From positions 1 to 40,033 of the forward strand of contig JAQVOR010000017.1 in assembly GCA_028702535.1 (NCBI GenBank): a stretch of DNA of 40,033 nucleotides. The letters run 5' to 3'. Of the stretch, positions 1 through 8,626 are shown piece after piece; the stretch's first letter is position 1; every line of letters starts with the position of its first letter. The DNA comes from Bacteroidales bacterium (GTDB lineage Bacteria; Bacteroidota; Bacteroidia; Bacteroidales; ML635J-15). Both the position numbers and the translations under genes were made by a program. The notes beneath the pieces were generated by a model. That model worked only from the letters and a program-made list of their open reading frames with translations, was not told the DNA's origin and did no database searches.

Positions 1-42
1 CTGCTAAATAACATATTTTTAAAAAATTATGAAAAAATAATT

Positions 43-50
43 TAGATTTG
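43..50 (+). promoter_or_regulatory. Bacteroidetes -7 promoter box for arcC
   Basis: TAGATTTG matches the Bacteroidetes housekeeping -7 consensus TAnnTTTG. It lies 21 nt before the ATG at 72, so transcription would begin near 57. This argues against the upstream in-frame TTG at 48, which overlaps the box, and for the ATG at 72. Confidence 0.6.
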
Positions 51-71
51 CAACAAACAAAAAAAGAAAAT

Positions 72-1022
72 ATGTCAATAAAGAAATTAGCAGTTGTCGC
101 ATTCGGAGGTAATGCACTATTAAGAGCCGAACAAGAAGGAACTAACGAAGAACAAAAAGCAAATATATATAGAGCTGTTGAAACTCTTTTCGAGTTAATA
201 AAAAGCAACTCTAATCTTGTTATTATACACGGTAATGGTCCTCAAGTTGGTAATATTTTATTACAGAACAATGCAGGTGCCAAAATGTTTGGCATCCCCG
301 AAATGCCCATAGATGTTTGCGGTGCATACTCCCAAGGCTTTATAGGATATTTAATTGAGCAGCAACTCAGAAATATTTTACCAACTAAAGATTTAGAAAA
401 AGGCGTTGTAAATCTCATAACTCAAGTTTTGGTTGATAAAAATGACCCTGCTTTTAAAAACCCAACAAAACCCATAGGTCCATATTATACAAAAGAAGAA
501 GCCGAGAAACTTTCTGATGGCACTAATTCGCTATTTAAAGAAGACCCCGATGGAATTGGTTGGCGTAAAGTTGTTCCATCTCCTTTGCCAAAACAAATTG
601 GAAATAGCAAAGTAATCGAACAGTTGGCAAGAGAAGGACATATAGTTATAGCCGCTGGTGGTGGTGGAATACCTGTATATTACGATGAACAAAAAAACCT
701 ACTAGGTATAGATGCAGTAATTGACAAAGACCATACATCTGCACTGCTTGCCTCTCAAGCAAAAGCCGATGAGTTTTATATCTTTACTGACCTTAAAAGA
801 ATTATTATAAAAACTGAAGGTTCTGAAGAGAAAATTTTAGATACTATACCAGTTGCTGAAGCTAAAAAGTACCTAAAAAAAGGAATCTTTAGTGCAGGAG
901 GGATGGCTCCAAAAATCAAAGGAGCTGTTAGCTTTATTGAAAATGGCGGCACTGAATGCACCTTTTTGCATTTCCCAGATAATCCAAAAGACCCTATATA
1001 TCAAACTAAAATTGTGCGTTAA
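72..1022 (+). CDS. arcC: Carbamate kinase
   Basis: Cytoplasmic amino-acid-kinase-family enzyme that moves phosphate from carbamoyl phosphate to ADP, giving ATP, ammonia and CO2. The 316-aa product has the usual family length. It opens with the nucleotide/substrate loop VVAFGGNALL, then has HGNGPQVGN, the glycine-rich AAGGGGIPV near the middle, and FSAGGMAPKI near the C-terminus, all diagnostic of carbamate kinase. The ATG at 72 is preferred over an in-frame TTG at 48 because the -7 promoter box lies on that TTG and the family begins close to the first glycine loop. It is followed 36 nt later by an ornithine carbamoyltransferase gene on the same strand, which supports a catabolic role in citrulline breakdown. 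No arginine deiminase is visible; it could lie left of the window edge. Confidence 0.95.
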   Translation: MSIKKLAVVAFGGNALLRAEQEGTNEEQKANIYRAVETLFELIKSNSNLVIIHGNGPQVGNILLQNNAGAKMFGIPEMPIDVCGAYSQGFIGYLIEQQLRNILPTKDLEKGVVNLITQVLVDKNDPAFKNPTKPIGPYYTKEEAEKLSDGTNSLFKEDPDGIGWRKVVPSPLPKQIGNSKVIEQLAREGHIVIAAGGGGIPVYYDEQKNLLGIDAVIDKDHTSALLASQAKADEFYIFTDLKRIIIKTEGSEEKILDTIPVAEAKKYLKKGIFSAGGMAPKIKGAVSFIENGGTECTFLHFPDNPKDPIYQTKIVR

Positions 1023-1058
1023 TAAATAAATTAAATAATAACTAAAAATAAATAAATC

Positions 1059-2081
1059 ATGGCTTTTAACCTAAGAAACAGAAATTTTCTAAAACTTTTA
1101 GATTTTTCTCCTAAAGAAATTCAGTATTTATTAGACCTATCGCTTGACCTCAAAAAAGCAAAATATGCAGGTACTGAACAGCAAAGATTACAAGGTAAAA
1201 ATATAGTTTTACTATTTGCAAAAGACTCTACTCGTACTCGTTGTGCTTTTGAAGTAGCTGCATTAGATCAAGGTGCCCATGTAACTTTCTTAGGTCCAAG
1301 TGGTTCGCAAATGGGTAAAAAAGAATCTATGAGAGATACTGCACGAGTTTTAGGACGCATGTATGATGGTATCGAATATCGCGGATATGGACAAGAAATC
1401 GTTGAAGAATTGGGAGCACATGCAGGAGTACCTGTTTGGAACGGATTAACAACCGAATATCACCCAACTCAAATTTTAGCAGATTTTTTGACCATAATGG
1501 AGCATTCTGATAAACCGTTAAGTCAAGTTAAATTTGCATACTTAGGCGATGCACAAAACAATATGGGTAATAGTCTTATGGTAGGAGCAGCAAAAATGGG
1601 TATGGACTTTAGAGCTGTTGCTCCTAAAATTTATCACCCAAACAAAGAACTTGTAGCTCAATGTAAAGAAATTGCTAAAGAAACTGGAGCAAAAATAACT
1701 ATTACCGAAAATGTTGAAGAAGGTGTTAAAGATTGCGACTTCTTATACACAGACGTATGGGTTTCAATGGGCGATCCAGCAGAAAAATGGGAAGAAGCCA
1801 TAAAAGTTATGGGTCCATACCAAATAAATATGGATTTGATTAAGAAGACCAATAATCCAAATGTTAAATTTATGCACTGCCTACCAGCTTTTCATAATAA
1901 CGAAACCGATATTGGTAAAGACATTGCTAAAAAACTAGGTGGAAAATATCCTATCGTTGCAAAAGGTGAAATAGAAGTTACCGAAGATGTATTTGAATCA
2001 GCTCATTCAATTGTTTTTGATGAAGCAGAAAATAGATTACACACTATCAAAGCAATTATGGTGGCAACTTTAGGAGCATAA
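1059..2081 (+). CDS. arcB: Ornithine carbamoyltransferase, probably catabolic
   Basis: Interconverts ornithine plus carbamoyl phosphate and citrulline plus phosphate. The 340-aa protein has the carbamoyl-phosphate loop STRTRCAFE, the substrate motif [11 protein letters not shown], the ornithine-binding SMG loop (DVWVSMGD) and the catalytic HCLPAFHN. These motifs identify a true ornithine enzyme. The anabolic transcarbamylase known from Bacteroides works on N-succinylornithine, so pairing with arcC 36 nt upstream suggests that this copy runs in the catabolic direction to feed carbamoyl phosphate to ATP synthesis. A strong terminator follows. Putrescine carbamoyltransferase is a less likely alternative because of the SMG loop. 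Direction of flux is inference. Confidence 0.93.
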   Translation: MAFNLRNRNFLKLLDFSPKEIQYLLDLSLDLKKAKYAGTEQQRLQGKNIVLLFAKDSTRTRCAFEVAALDQGAHVTFLGPSGSQMGKKESMRDTARVLGRMYDGIEYRGYGQEIVEELGAHAGVPVWNGLTTEYHPTQILADFLTIMEHSDKPLSQVKFAYLGDAQNNMGNSLMVGAAKMGMDFRAVAPKIYHPNKELVAQCKEIAKETGAKITITENVEEGVKDCDFLYTDVWVSMGDPAEKWEEAIKVMGPYQINMDLIKKTNNPNVKFMHCLPAFHNNETDIGKDIAKKLGGKYPIVAKGEIEVTEDVFESAHSIVFDEAENRLHTIKAIMVATLGA

Positions 2082-2105
2082 TAAAATTCAAGATAATGAT
2101 ATATT

Positions 2106-2136
2106 AAGACTATCCTTTTTGTGATAGTCTTTTTTT
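2106..2136 (+). terminator. Intrinsic terminator after arcC-arcB
   Basis: A 9-bp stem (AAGACTATC at 2106-2114 pairing with GATAGTCTT at 2123-2131), an 8-nt loop and a T run to 2136 form a clear rho-independent terminator 25 nt after the carbamoyltransferase stop codon. Confidence 0.88.
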
Positions 2137-2279
2137 ATTCGTTCGTAAAATGCGGTTTATTGGTCCCAAATCAAACATCATAATTATAATCTTTAATTAA
2201 TTACACATACCCTTTATTTAGAATGATTATAAAATAAAAAAAAACATTATATTTCCTTTTATCTTAAAAAAAACTACAC

Positions 2280-2287
2280 TATGTTTG
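2280..2287 (+). promoter_or_regulatory. -7 promoter box for the ferredoxin gene
   Basis: TATGTTTG fits TAnnTTTG and lies 40 nt before the ferredoxin ATG. A clear -33 TTTG is not seen. With terminators on both sides, the ferredoxin appears to be its own transcription unit. Confidence 0.5.
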
Positions 2288-2327
2288 TAACAATAAATTA
2301 CATTTTATTAATTTAAAACAATAAAAA

Positions 2328-2495
2328 ATGGCTTATAAAATTGGTGATGATTGTACTGCTTGTGGTACTTGTATTGATGAATGTCCAGTTGAGGCAATAT
2401 CAGAAGGTAATATATATGTAATTGATCCTGATTTATGTACAGACTGTGGTGCTTGTGCTGACGTATGTCCTGTTGAAGCAATTCATCCAGAATAA
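2328..2495 (+). CDS. 2[4Fe-4S] ferredoxin
   Basis: A 55-aa bacterial-type (clostridial-type) ferredoxin, a soluble low-potential electron carrier. Two complete CxxCxxCxxxCP cluster motifs are visible: CTACGTCIDECP near residues 9-20 and CTDCGACADVCP near 38-49, arranged as a pseudo-twofold repeat with each motif followed by VEAI. Length is normal for the family. The ATG is preceded by an A-rich leader (ataaaaa), typical of Bacteroidetes initiation. The gene has its own promoter box and terminator and no partner oxidoreductase beside it, so it probably serves several enzymes such as pyruvate:ferredoxin oxidoreductase or Rnf. That role is inference. Confidence 0.96.
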   Translation: MAYKIGDDCTACGTCIDECPVEAISEGNIYVIDPDLCTDCGACADVCPVEAIHPE

Positions 2496-2514
2496 TTAAA
2501 AAAATTTATTAAAC

Positions 2515-2550
2515 AAAAAAGACTGTTTACTATTAGTAACAGTCTTTTTT
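2515..2550 (+). terminator. Intrinsic terminator after ferredoxin
   Basis: AAAAAAGACTGTT and AACAGTCTTTTTT form a long stem around a loop of about 10 nt, starting 20 nt after the ferredoxin stop. The symmetrical A and T tracts would let it act in either direction. Confidence 0.88.
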
Positions 2551-2561
2551 TATTGTTTATA

Positions 2562-3731
2562 ATGAAAATTTTAGTTGCACCATATAATTTATTAGCACAT
2601 TATCTTCGTAGCATTGCATTGGTAAAAAACATTCCTAACAATGCAGAAATTGTATTCTTAAAATCTGGAAGATACGACAATTTTGTTACAGCAAACGGCT
2701 ATAAACTCACACAAAACACTCTTAACACGTATTCTACAGTAATAGAAAAAGCCGCATCATTTGATTTTTCATGGATTAATAAAAAATCTGTTAATCGAAC
2801 AGTAAATGAACTAATTGAGATTATTAAAACCGAGAAACCCGATTACATTATTGGAGACACATATTTAGGTATGAAAATCGCTGCAGAATACTGCAACATA
2901 ACATTAATAAGCATATTTAACGCTTATCTTACTCACCACTATAACGATCTCAGACCTACACCACATAACCACAAAGCAAATAAATTCAAATCGAAATTAT
3001 CCGAGAAATCTTGGAATACAATTGTAAGGACAGTGGAAAAACTAACATTACGTAAAGTACACTCTCCATTTCGCAAAATTAGACGAAAACTAAAATTAAA
3101 ACAATATAGGGACCTATTTGATGAATTTACAGGCGACAAAAATATACTTTGCGATGACCCCGAAATCTTCCCATCAATAAAATTACCAGATAATTACCAG
3201 TATTGTGGACCATTACTTTACTCCTATAATGTAACAAACCAACAATTACTAAACTTTCTAAGTAAAGACAAGACTAGAAAGACAATCTTAATTTCAATGG
3301 GCAGCACAGGTAAGATTACCAATATTGGAGATTTAAAAAATTATTTTTGGCTAAATTACAATATCGTAATTACAGGAGCAAAAGAGGGAAAACAAACCGA
3401 AAATATTTATTATACAGATTTTATTAATTTTGATGAGACTTCACATTTAATAGATTTAATTATATGCCATGGTGGAAACGGAACCATGTATCAGGCAATA
3501 AACAAAAACATTCCAGCCATTGCAATACCTACAATATTTGAGCAAGAATGGAATATTCATCGCTTCGAAAAACTATCATTGTGTAAAGTTTGGTACGCTG
3601 AACAAGACATCAAAAACTTATACACTCTCATAGAAAGCCTAACATCAACAAATACACTTAACCCAAATATAATAAAACTCCAAACAGACCTTAACTCAAT
3701 CATTAGTAGTATATTTTCTAAATTGCCATAA
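2562..3731 (+). CDS. UDP-glycosyltransferase-like protein (GT1/MurG fold)
   Basis: A 389-aa protein resembling GT-B glycosyltransferases of the UDPGT/MGT group. The N-terminus (MKILVAPYNLLAHYLRS) has the Rossmann start with a His-containing loop. The C-terminal half holds the nucleotide-sugar motif ICHGGNGTMYQAI followed by IPAIAIPTIFEQEWN, as in UGT and MurG-like enzymes. No signal peptide or membrane span is seen, so it probably acts in the cytoplasm on an acceptor that is lipid-linked or small. The ATG at 2562 is chosen over an in-frame TTG at 2553 that abuts the upstream terminator. The gene stands alone, 66 nt after the ferredoxin stop, and the donor and acceptor cannot be told from sequence. 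Confidence 0.8.
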   Translation: MKILVAPYNLLAHYLRSIALVKNIPNNAEIVFLKSGRYDNFVTANGYKLTQNTLNTYSTVIEKAASFDFSWINKKSVNRTVNELIEIIKTEKPDYIIGDTYLGMKIAAEYCNITLISIFNAYLTHHYNDLRPTPHNHKANKFKSKLSEKSWNTIVRTVEKLTLRKVHSPFRKIRRKLKLKQYRDLFDEFTGDKNILCDDPEIFPSIKLPDNYQYCGPLLYSYNVTNQQLLNFLSKDKTRKTILISMGSTGKITNIGDLKNYFWLNYNIVITGAKEGKQTENIYYTDFINFDETSHLIDLIICHGGNGTMYQAINKNIPAIAIPTIFEQEWNIHRFEKLSLCKVWYAEQDIKNLYTLIESLTSTNTLNPNIIKLQTDLNSIISSIFSKLP

Positions 3732-3812
3732 GAAGAATAAGGATAGAACTCGTGAGAGCTACAAAAAATTTAAATTTCTATAAATCAATAAAGCAGCATA
3801 ACTTTAAGACAT

Positions 3813-3848
3813 AAAAAACAGGTGATTTCGCTTTCGCTCCACCACCTG
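3813..3848 (-). terminator. Intrinsic terminator of the S9 peptidase operon
   Basis: Read on the minus strand, CAGGTG (3848-3843) and CACCTG (3824-3819) enclose a loop containing the very stable mini-hairpin GCGAAAGC, and a run of six T follows (3818-3813). It lies 28 nt after the S9 peptidase stop codon. Confidence 0.75.
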
Positions 3849-3875
3849 AATGTTATTAAATTGGTATAAATGCCT

Positions 3876-5990
3876 TTAATTCAAATACTTATCAAACCAG
3901 GCTTTAAACTCACGTTGCCACAAAATACTATTTTGAGGTTTTAACACAAAGTGAGACTCCTCAGGAAAAATCAGTAATTTGCTTTCCACGCCATTTAATT
4001 GAGCAGCATTAAACGCTTGTAAACTTTCGGTGTAAGGGATTCTAAAATCATATCCACCAGTAATTATCAGAATAGGAGCGTTCCATTTATGCACAAAGTT
4101 ATGAGGAGAATTTTCGTAAGTTTTTTGAGCGATTTTATTTTCTTTTTCCCAATACGCACCACCAAAGTCGTGATTAACAAAGAACATTTCCTCTGTTGCA
4201 GCATATTGCGATTCAAAATTAAACATTCCACAATGCGAGATAAATGCCTTAAAAGTATTATCTTCATTATGTCCGGCTAACCAAAACACCGAAAATCCTC
4301 CGTAACTTGCCCCAACAGCTCCGATACGATCTTTATCTATATAAGGCTCATTTTTAAATGTATTTACTGCCGACATATAATCTTTCATATTTTGACCTCC
4401 GTAATCACCCGATATTTGAGCATTCCATTCCGTACCAAACCCTGGTAAGCCTCGGCGATTGGGAGCAATTACAACATATCCGTTTGATGCCATAATTTGG
4501 AAATTCCATCTATAACTAAAAAATTGTGAAACTGCCGACTGTGGTCCTCCCTGACAATACAAAATTGCGGGGTATTCTTTTGTTGCATCAAACTTTGGAG
4601 GTAATATAAACCAAACAAGCATTTGCTTTCCATCAGTGGTAGTAATCCATCTCTCGACAACTTTACCCATTTCGATATTATCATAAATGTGTTTATTCGT
4701 AAAAGTTATCTGACGTTGTTCGCTCTCTTTACTAAGTTCAAAAATTTCAGTTGCCATTGACATACTCATTTTTTGAATAATAAAACTATCTTTATTATAA
4801 AACATTGCAAAAATATCATGCGTACCTTCTGTTATTTGCACAACCTCTTTAGTTTTTGTATTAATACCAAAAATTTGTTGAGTTGCATTTATATCAGAAA
4901 TAAAATAAATATTTTCTGAGGTTTCATTTTCAGTAGGCCAAACGACATTCGACACATTGTAATCAAAGTCTTTTGTAAGATTAGTTTTTGCTCCAGTTTC
5001 AAAATCCATTATAAACAATCGCAGTTTATCGGCCTCATAACCAGGTGTCTCCATACTTGTCCACGAAATCATTTTTGAATCGGGCGAAAATACTGGATAT
5101 TTATCATATCCCAACATTCCTTTGGTAATATTACTGGTATTTCCAGTATGTATATCATAAATATAGATATCAGAATCGGTACTAAGAGCATATTCTTTTC
5201 CGTTCATTTTTTTACATGTATATGCTATTTTATTTCCATCAGGACTCCAGCAAATTTCCGAATCATCAAAATAAGCACTCATAGGTGCATCCCAACGTTC
5301 CCCTTCCATAATATCTTTTGGAGCCTCCACAGAATTACCATCAAAATCCGCCACAAAAATATGAGAATAAGCATAATCATGCCAGTTATTCCAATGCCTA
5401 TACATGAGTTCCTCAGCCATAATCACATCTACTTTAGGAAGATCTTCATAAATTTCAGTTGGGGCTTTATCCAATTTCACATCCGAAGTCAAAAGGATTT
5501 TATCTCCAGTGGGTGCAACTTTAAAAGCATTTATACTTATATCAAGATTTGATATTTTAGCTTTTTCGCTACCATCTGCATTCATTGTCCAAACTTGAAC
5601 AGTATCGGTTTGAGATGACAAATAAGCAATTTTCTTGCCTTCTAATATCCACCGTGGATTAAAACAAGAGTAGTTTCCAATTGTGATTTGCTTTGCATCT
5701 CCTCCCTGAGTTGGGATTGAGAAAATATGAGTATAACCTCTATTTTCTTCAACATTATAATATGTGATATTATAGATTAAAGTATTACCATCGGGACTTA
5801 ACTGTGGATCGCTTACACGACCAAACTTCCATAAAATTTCGGGAGTAAGTATTCCGTTTGTTATCTCCTGCTCAGTTAAGGAGACATCGGGCATTAAAAA
5901 TCCCTGCTCTTCCAGTTGCTCATCTGTTTTGGATTTACATGAACCAAGAATAACTACTACAATAAAAAAGAGATACCAGATACGTTTCAT
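3876..5990 (-). CDS. S9 family peptidase lipoprotein (prolyl oligopeptidase / acylaminoacyl-peptidase type)
   Basis: A 704-aa secreted serine peptidase. The N-terminus is a lipoprotein signal ending in the lipobox ILGSC, with Cys18 as the lipidation site. Residues about 50-430 carry repeated WD40-like/PD40 strands (such as SPDGNTLIYN, SPDGNKIAYT and SPDSKMISWT) that would form the substrate-gating propeller. The C-terminal alpha/beta-hydrolase domain has the nucleophile GASYGGF (Ser562), Asp648 in GGYDFRIP and His680 in EESHFVL, a complete triad. The family removes dipeptides or acyl-amino acids from short peptides. It sits 65 nt downstream of the TPR lipoprotein gene and may be the last gene of the bcp-recA run. 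A terminator follows. Confidence 0.93.
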   Translation of the reverse strand: MKRIWYLFFIVVVILGSCKSKTDEQLEEQGFLMPDVSLTEQEITNGILTPEILWKFGRVSDPQLSPDGNTLIYNITYYNVEENRGYTHIFSIPTQGGDAKQITIGNYSCFNPRWILEGKKIAYLSSQTDTVQVWTMNADGSEKAKISNLDISINAFKVAPTGDKILLTSDVKLDKAPTEIYEDLPKVDVIMAEELMYRHWNNWHDYAYSHIFVADFDGNSVEAPKDIMEGERWDAPMSAYFDDSEICWSPDGNKIAYTCKKMNGKEYALSTDSDIYIYDIHTGNTSNITKGMLGYDKYPVFSPDSKMISWTSMETPGYEADKLRLFIMDFETGAKTNLTKDFDYNVSNVVWPTENETSENIYFISDINATQQIFGINTKTKEVVQITEGTHDIFAMFYNKDSFIIQKMSMSMATEIFELSKESEQRQITFTNKHIYDNIEMGKVVERWITTTDGKQMLVWFILPPKFDATKEYPAILYCQGGPQSAVSQFFSYRWNFQIMASNGYVVIAPNRRGLPGFGTEWNAQISGDYGGQNMKDYMSAVNTFKNEPYIDKDRIGAVGASYGGFSVFWLAGHNEDNTFKAFISHCGMFNFESQYAATEEMFFVNHDFGGAYWEKENKIAQKTYENSPHNFVHKWNAPILIITGGYDFRIPYTESLQAFNAAQLNGVESKLLIFPEESHFVLKPQNSILWQREFKAWFDKYLN

Positions 5991-6055
5991 AATCAGACAT
6001 GTTTTATAGTTTACGACAAATTAAATTCTAACAATCCACTTACAGTATGGTGCAA

Positions 6056-7072
6056 TTATCTTTGTTTTGCTATAACATCATTTAGTGCATTAACTGCAAG
6101 CTCGTAATTCGGCAATACTTCTAAAGCCTTACGATAATCCAACTCTGCAAGTTTTAGCTTACCCATCATTTCGTAAGCCACTCCCCTATTATACCAGGCT
6201 TTATGAGCCGTTGAATCTATTTTTATGGCAGCCGTCAAATTTTTGACTGCACTTTCGTAATTACCAGTACCATTAATATGAACATATCCTTTATTAAAAT
6301 ATGCCTGATAATAATTTGAATCTGCACTAATCACATAATCATATTCTTCAAGAGCCTTGTCGAACAGATTAAAATGCTGAAACACCAAACCAGCATTAAA
6401 GCGAATTTCGAGATTATTTGGAAATAATCTGATTGCAGAAATAAAATACTCTACACCAAGAGGGTCGTCTTGTCGATAATATATCATGCCCAACAGATTA
6501 TACGCCTGCCAATTTTCATTATCATATTCTATTGATTTACGCAAAGCTTTAACCGCCTCATCGTAGGCTTCGGTTTCATTTAGGACAAGACCCTTTACAA
6601 AATAAGACTCTGATGATTGCAATTTATTTGTTTCTAAATTTAGAATTTCGTGCATCGCCTCCTTATACATCTCGACATAAAAATATATTTGAGCCAGTTT
6701 TAACCTAGCCTGCCCATTCATAGGAAAAAGCACAAGGCATTTTACAAGTGCATCTTTTGCTTTACCAGATTCTCCTTGCAGTAAATAAAGATCACAAAGT
6801 TCATTATAAACATCGGGCATAAGTGAATCAACACGAATAGCAATTTCAAAATCGTTAACAGCCTCGCTTAAATTGTCGTTTTCGATTTGCATATACGCCC
6901 TGCGAACAAACAATTGAGCGTTTTCAGGGTTTTCTCTAATTTTAGCAGTTAAACTTTCAATAGTTTCGGTAGTATCAGCAAGTGCCTGATTTGCCTTATT
7001 GTCTTTTGACGAATTATTGCAAGCAAAAACAAAACCACTCAATATTAAAAAAAGTGCAAAAGTTTTGTACAT
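6056..7072 (-). CDS. TPR-repeat lipoprotein
   Basis: A 338-aa exported protein made almost wholly of tetratricopeptide repeats. It starts with a lipoprotein signal ending FVFAC (Cys18). From residue about 35 onwards it shows some eight to nine 34-residue TPR units with the typical small residue, Tyr/Leu and Pro spacing (for example YNLLGMIYYRQDDPLGVEYF and AWYNRGVAYEMMGKLKLAEL). TPR lipoproteins scaffold protein complexes in the periplasm, but no particular partner is indicated. Its ATG overlaps the recA stop codon by one base (TAATG), so translation is probably coupled to recA. The gene ends 65 nt before the S9 peptidase start. Confidence 0.9.
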   Translation of the reverse strand: MYKTFALFLILSGFVFACNNSSKDNKANQALADTTETIESLTAKIRENPENAQLFVRRAYMQIENDNLSEAVNDFEIAIRVDSLMPDVYNELCDLYLLQGESGKAKDALVKCLVLFPMNGQARLKLAQIYFYVEMYKEAMHEILNLETNKLQSSESYFVKGLVLNETEAYDEAVKALRKSIEYDNENWQAYNLLGMIYYRQDDPLGVEYFISAIRLFPNNLEIRFNAGLVFQHFNLFDKALEEYDYVISADSNYYQAYFNKGYVHINGTGNYESAVKNLTAAIKIDSTAHKAWYNRGVAYEMMGKLKLAELDYRKALEVLPNYELAVNALNDVIAKQR

Positions 7073-8079
7073 TATTGTTTAAGTTTTTCAATAATCTTAG
7101 TTTCAATTTCATAACTCAATTCGGGATTATCTTTCAAAATATTTTTTACGGCATCTCTCCCTTGTCCAAGTTTTGTTTCGCCATAGCTAAACCAGCTACC
7201 ACTTTTCTTAATAATTTCGAGCTCTACACCCAAATCTATAATTTCGCCAATTTTTGAAATCCCCTCACCATACATAATATCGAATTCGGCTTTACGGAAA
7301 GGCGGAGCGACTTTATTTTTAACAACTTTTACTCGTGTTCTATTTCCAGTAATATCTTCACTATCTTTTATTTGTCCGATGCGACGAATATCGACACGCA
7401 TAGTTGCATAAAATTTAAGAGCGTTTCCACCAGTGGTAGTTTCAGGATTGCCAAACATAACACCAATTTTTTCGCGAAGCTGATTAATAAAAATACAACA
7501 AGTTTGTGTTTTATTAATATTGGCTGTCAATTTACGCAAAGCCTGCGACATCAGACGTGCTTGTAAACCCATTTTTGAATCTCCCATTTCGCCTTCAATT
7601 TCGGCTTTAGGAGTTAATGCAGCAACAGAATCAATAACAATTATATCAATAGCTCCAGAGCGTATTAAGTTATCGGTAATTTCTAAAGCTTGCTCACCGT
7701 TATCGGGTTGCGAAATGATAAGATTTTCTACGTCCACGCCAAGTTTTTCGGCATAAAAACGATCAAATGCGTGTTCAGCATCAATCATAGCAGCAATACC
7801 ACCAGCTTTTTGAGCTTCGGCAATTGCATGTATTGCTAATGTCGTTTTCCCAGAAGATTCTGGACCATAAATTTCGATAACTCTTCCACGGGGATAACCA
7901 CCAACACCAAGTGCAATATCAAGTGCAATTGAGCCAGACGAAATAACAGGCACATCAACAACAGGCTGAGACCCCAACATCATTATCGACCCTTTGCCGT
8001 AATCTTTTTCTATTTTCCCCATAGCAAGCTTCACAGCTTTCATTTTTTCATTTCTGATATCTTCGGATTTATCTGCCAT
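7072..8079 (-). CDS. recA: Recombinase RecA
   Basis: The 335-aa RecA protein polymerises on single-stranded DNA and catalyses ATP-dependent homologous pairing and strand exchange. The Walker A motif GPESSGKT lies at residues 72-79. The Walker B segment [10 protein letters not shown], loop L1 ([20 protein letters not shown]), the sensor [19 protein letters not shown] and the L2 signature [14 protein letters not shown] are all intact. Length is normal, and the acidic C-terminal tail of proteobacterial RecA is much reduced. The gene lies 6 nt after bcp and overlaps the following TPR gene by one base, so it is in the middle of an operon and has no obvious separate promoter. No LexA-type operator was recognised. 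Confidence 0.98.
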   Translation of the reverse strand: MADKSEDIRNEKMKAVKLAMGKIEKDYGKGSIMMLGSQPVVDVPVISSGSIALDIALGVGGYPRGRVIEIYGPESSGKTTLAIHAIAEAQKAGGIAAMIDAEHAFDRFYAEKLGVDVENLIISQPDNGEQALEITDNLIRSGAIDIIVIDSVAALTPKAEIEGEMGDSKMGLQARLMSQALRKLTANINKTQTCCIFINQLREKIGVMFGNPETTTGGNALKFYATMRVDIRRIGQIKDSEDITGNRTRVKVVKNKVAPPFRKAEFDIMYGEGISKIGEIIDLGVELEIIKKSGSWFSYGETKLGQGRDAVKNILKDNPELSYEIETKIIEKLKQ

Positions 8080-8085
8080 AATAAT

Positions 8086-8547
8086 TTATTTTTTTTCGTT
8101 TAATATCTGGTTTGAATGTTCTTTAGTTTTCACTTTTTCAAAAATCGCTTCAATTTTACCATTTTTATTAATTACAAAAGTTTTCCGCAAAACGCCTTGA
8201 TATTTTTTCCCAAACATTGATTTTTCGCCCCAGGCTCCGTATAATTGTAATATTTGTTTATCTGTATCACTAATTAAATCAAAGGGCAATTTATGTTTTT
8301 CAATAAAGCTCTGATGACTTTTTTCACTATCAGGACTAACACCAAGAACTTCATAATTTTTTGACAACCACATTTCATAATTATCACGCAAATCACACGC
8401 CTCAGCGGTACACCCAGGAGTATTATCCTTAGGATAAAAATACAAAATCAAGTTTTTTCCTTTAAAGTCTGAGAACTTAATTTCTTTACCGTTTTGATTA
8501 ACACCTTTAAAATCGGGAGCCTGATCGCCTATTTTTAAACTACTCAT
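8086..8547 (-). CDS. bcp: Thioredoxin-dependent peroxiredoxin (Bcp/PrxQ)
   Basis: A 153-aa peroxiredoxin that reduces hydrogen peroxide and organic peroxides using thioredoxin. The active-site segment PGCTAEACDLRD has the peroxidatic Cys46 and the resolving Cys51 in the CxxxxC spacing of atypical 2-Cys PrxQ enzymes. The conserved FYPKDNTPGCT context and the C-terminal RKTFVINKNGKIE strand support the call. It has no signal peptide and so is cytoplasmic. It is the first gene of the bcp-recA-TPR run, with a promoter box TATATTTG 23 nt upstream of its ATG. Co-transcription with recA would place peroxide defence and DNA repair in one unit. Confidence 0.95.
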   Translation of the reverse strand: MSSLKIGDQAPDFKGVNQNGKEIKFSDFKGKNLILYFYPKDNTPGCTAEACDLRDNYEMWLSKNYEVLGVSPDSEKSHQSFIEKHKLPFDLISDTDKQILQLYGAWGEKSMFGKKYQGVLRKTFVINKNGKIEAIFEKVKTKEHSNQILNEKK

Positions 8548-8569
8548 AATTAACTTTTTAATGATTATA

Positions 8570-8577
8570 CAAATATA
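8570..8577 (-). promoter_or_regulatory. -7 promoter box for bcp-recA
   Basis: On the minus strand TATATTTG matches TAnnTTTG, 23 nt upstream of the bcp ATG. The surrounding 20 nt (8560-8579) are identical to 17339-17358 in front of the DUF5618-like gene. Confidence 0.65.
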
Positions 8578-8626
8578 ATTTTCACAATTGAAATAACCAC
8601 GTAAAAACGAAAAAGTTTATCAACAA

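Noticed and set aside
48..71. TTG start for carbamate kinase at 48
   Set aside because: The codon overlaps the promoter -7 box TAGATTTG, and the family start matches the ATG at 72.
5148..5552. 134-codon open frame on the plus strand
   Set aside because: It is antisense to the intact S9 peptidase gene, has no family resemblance and an unusual Ile/His-rich composition. It is a shadow of the real gene.
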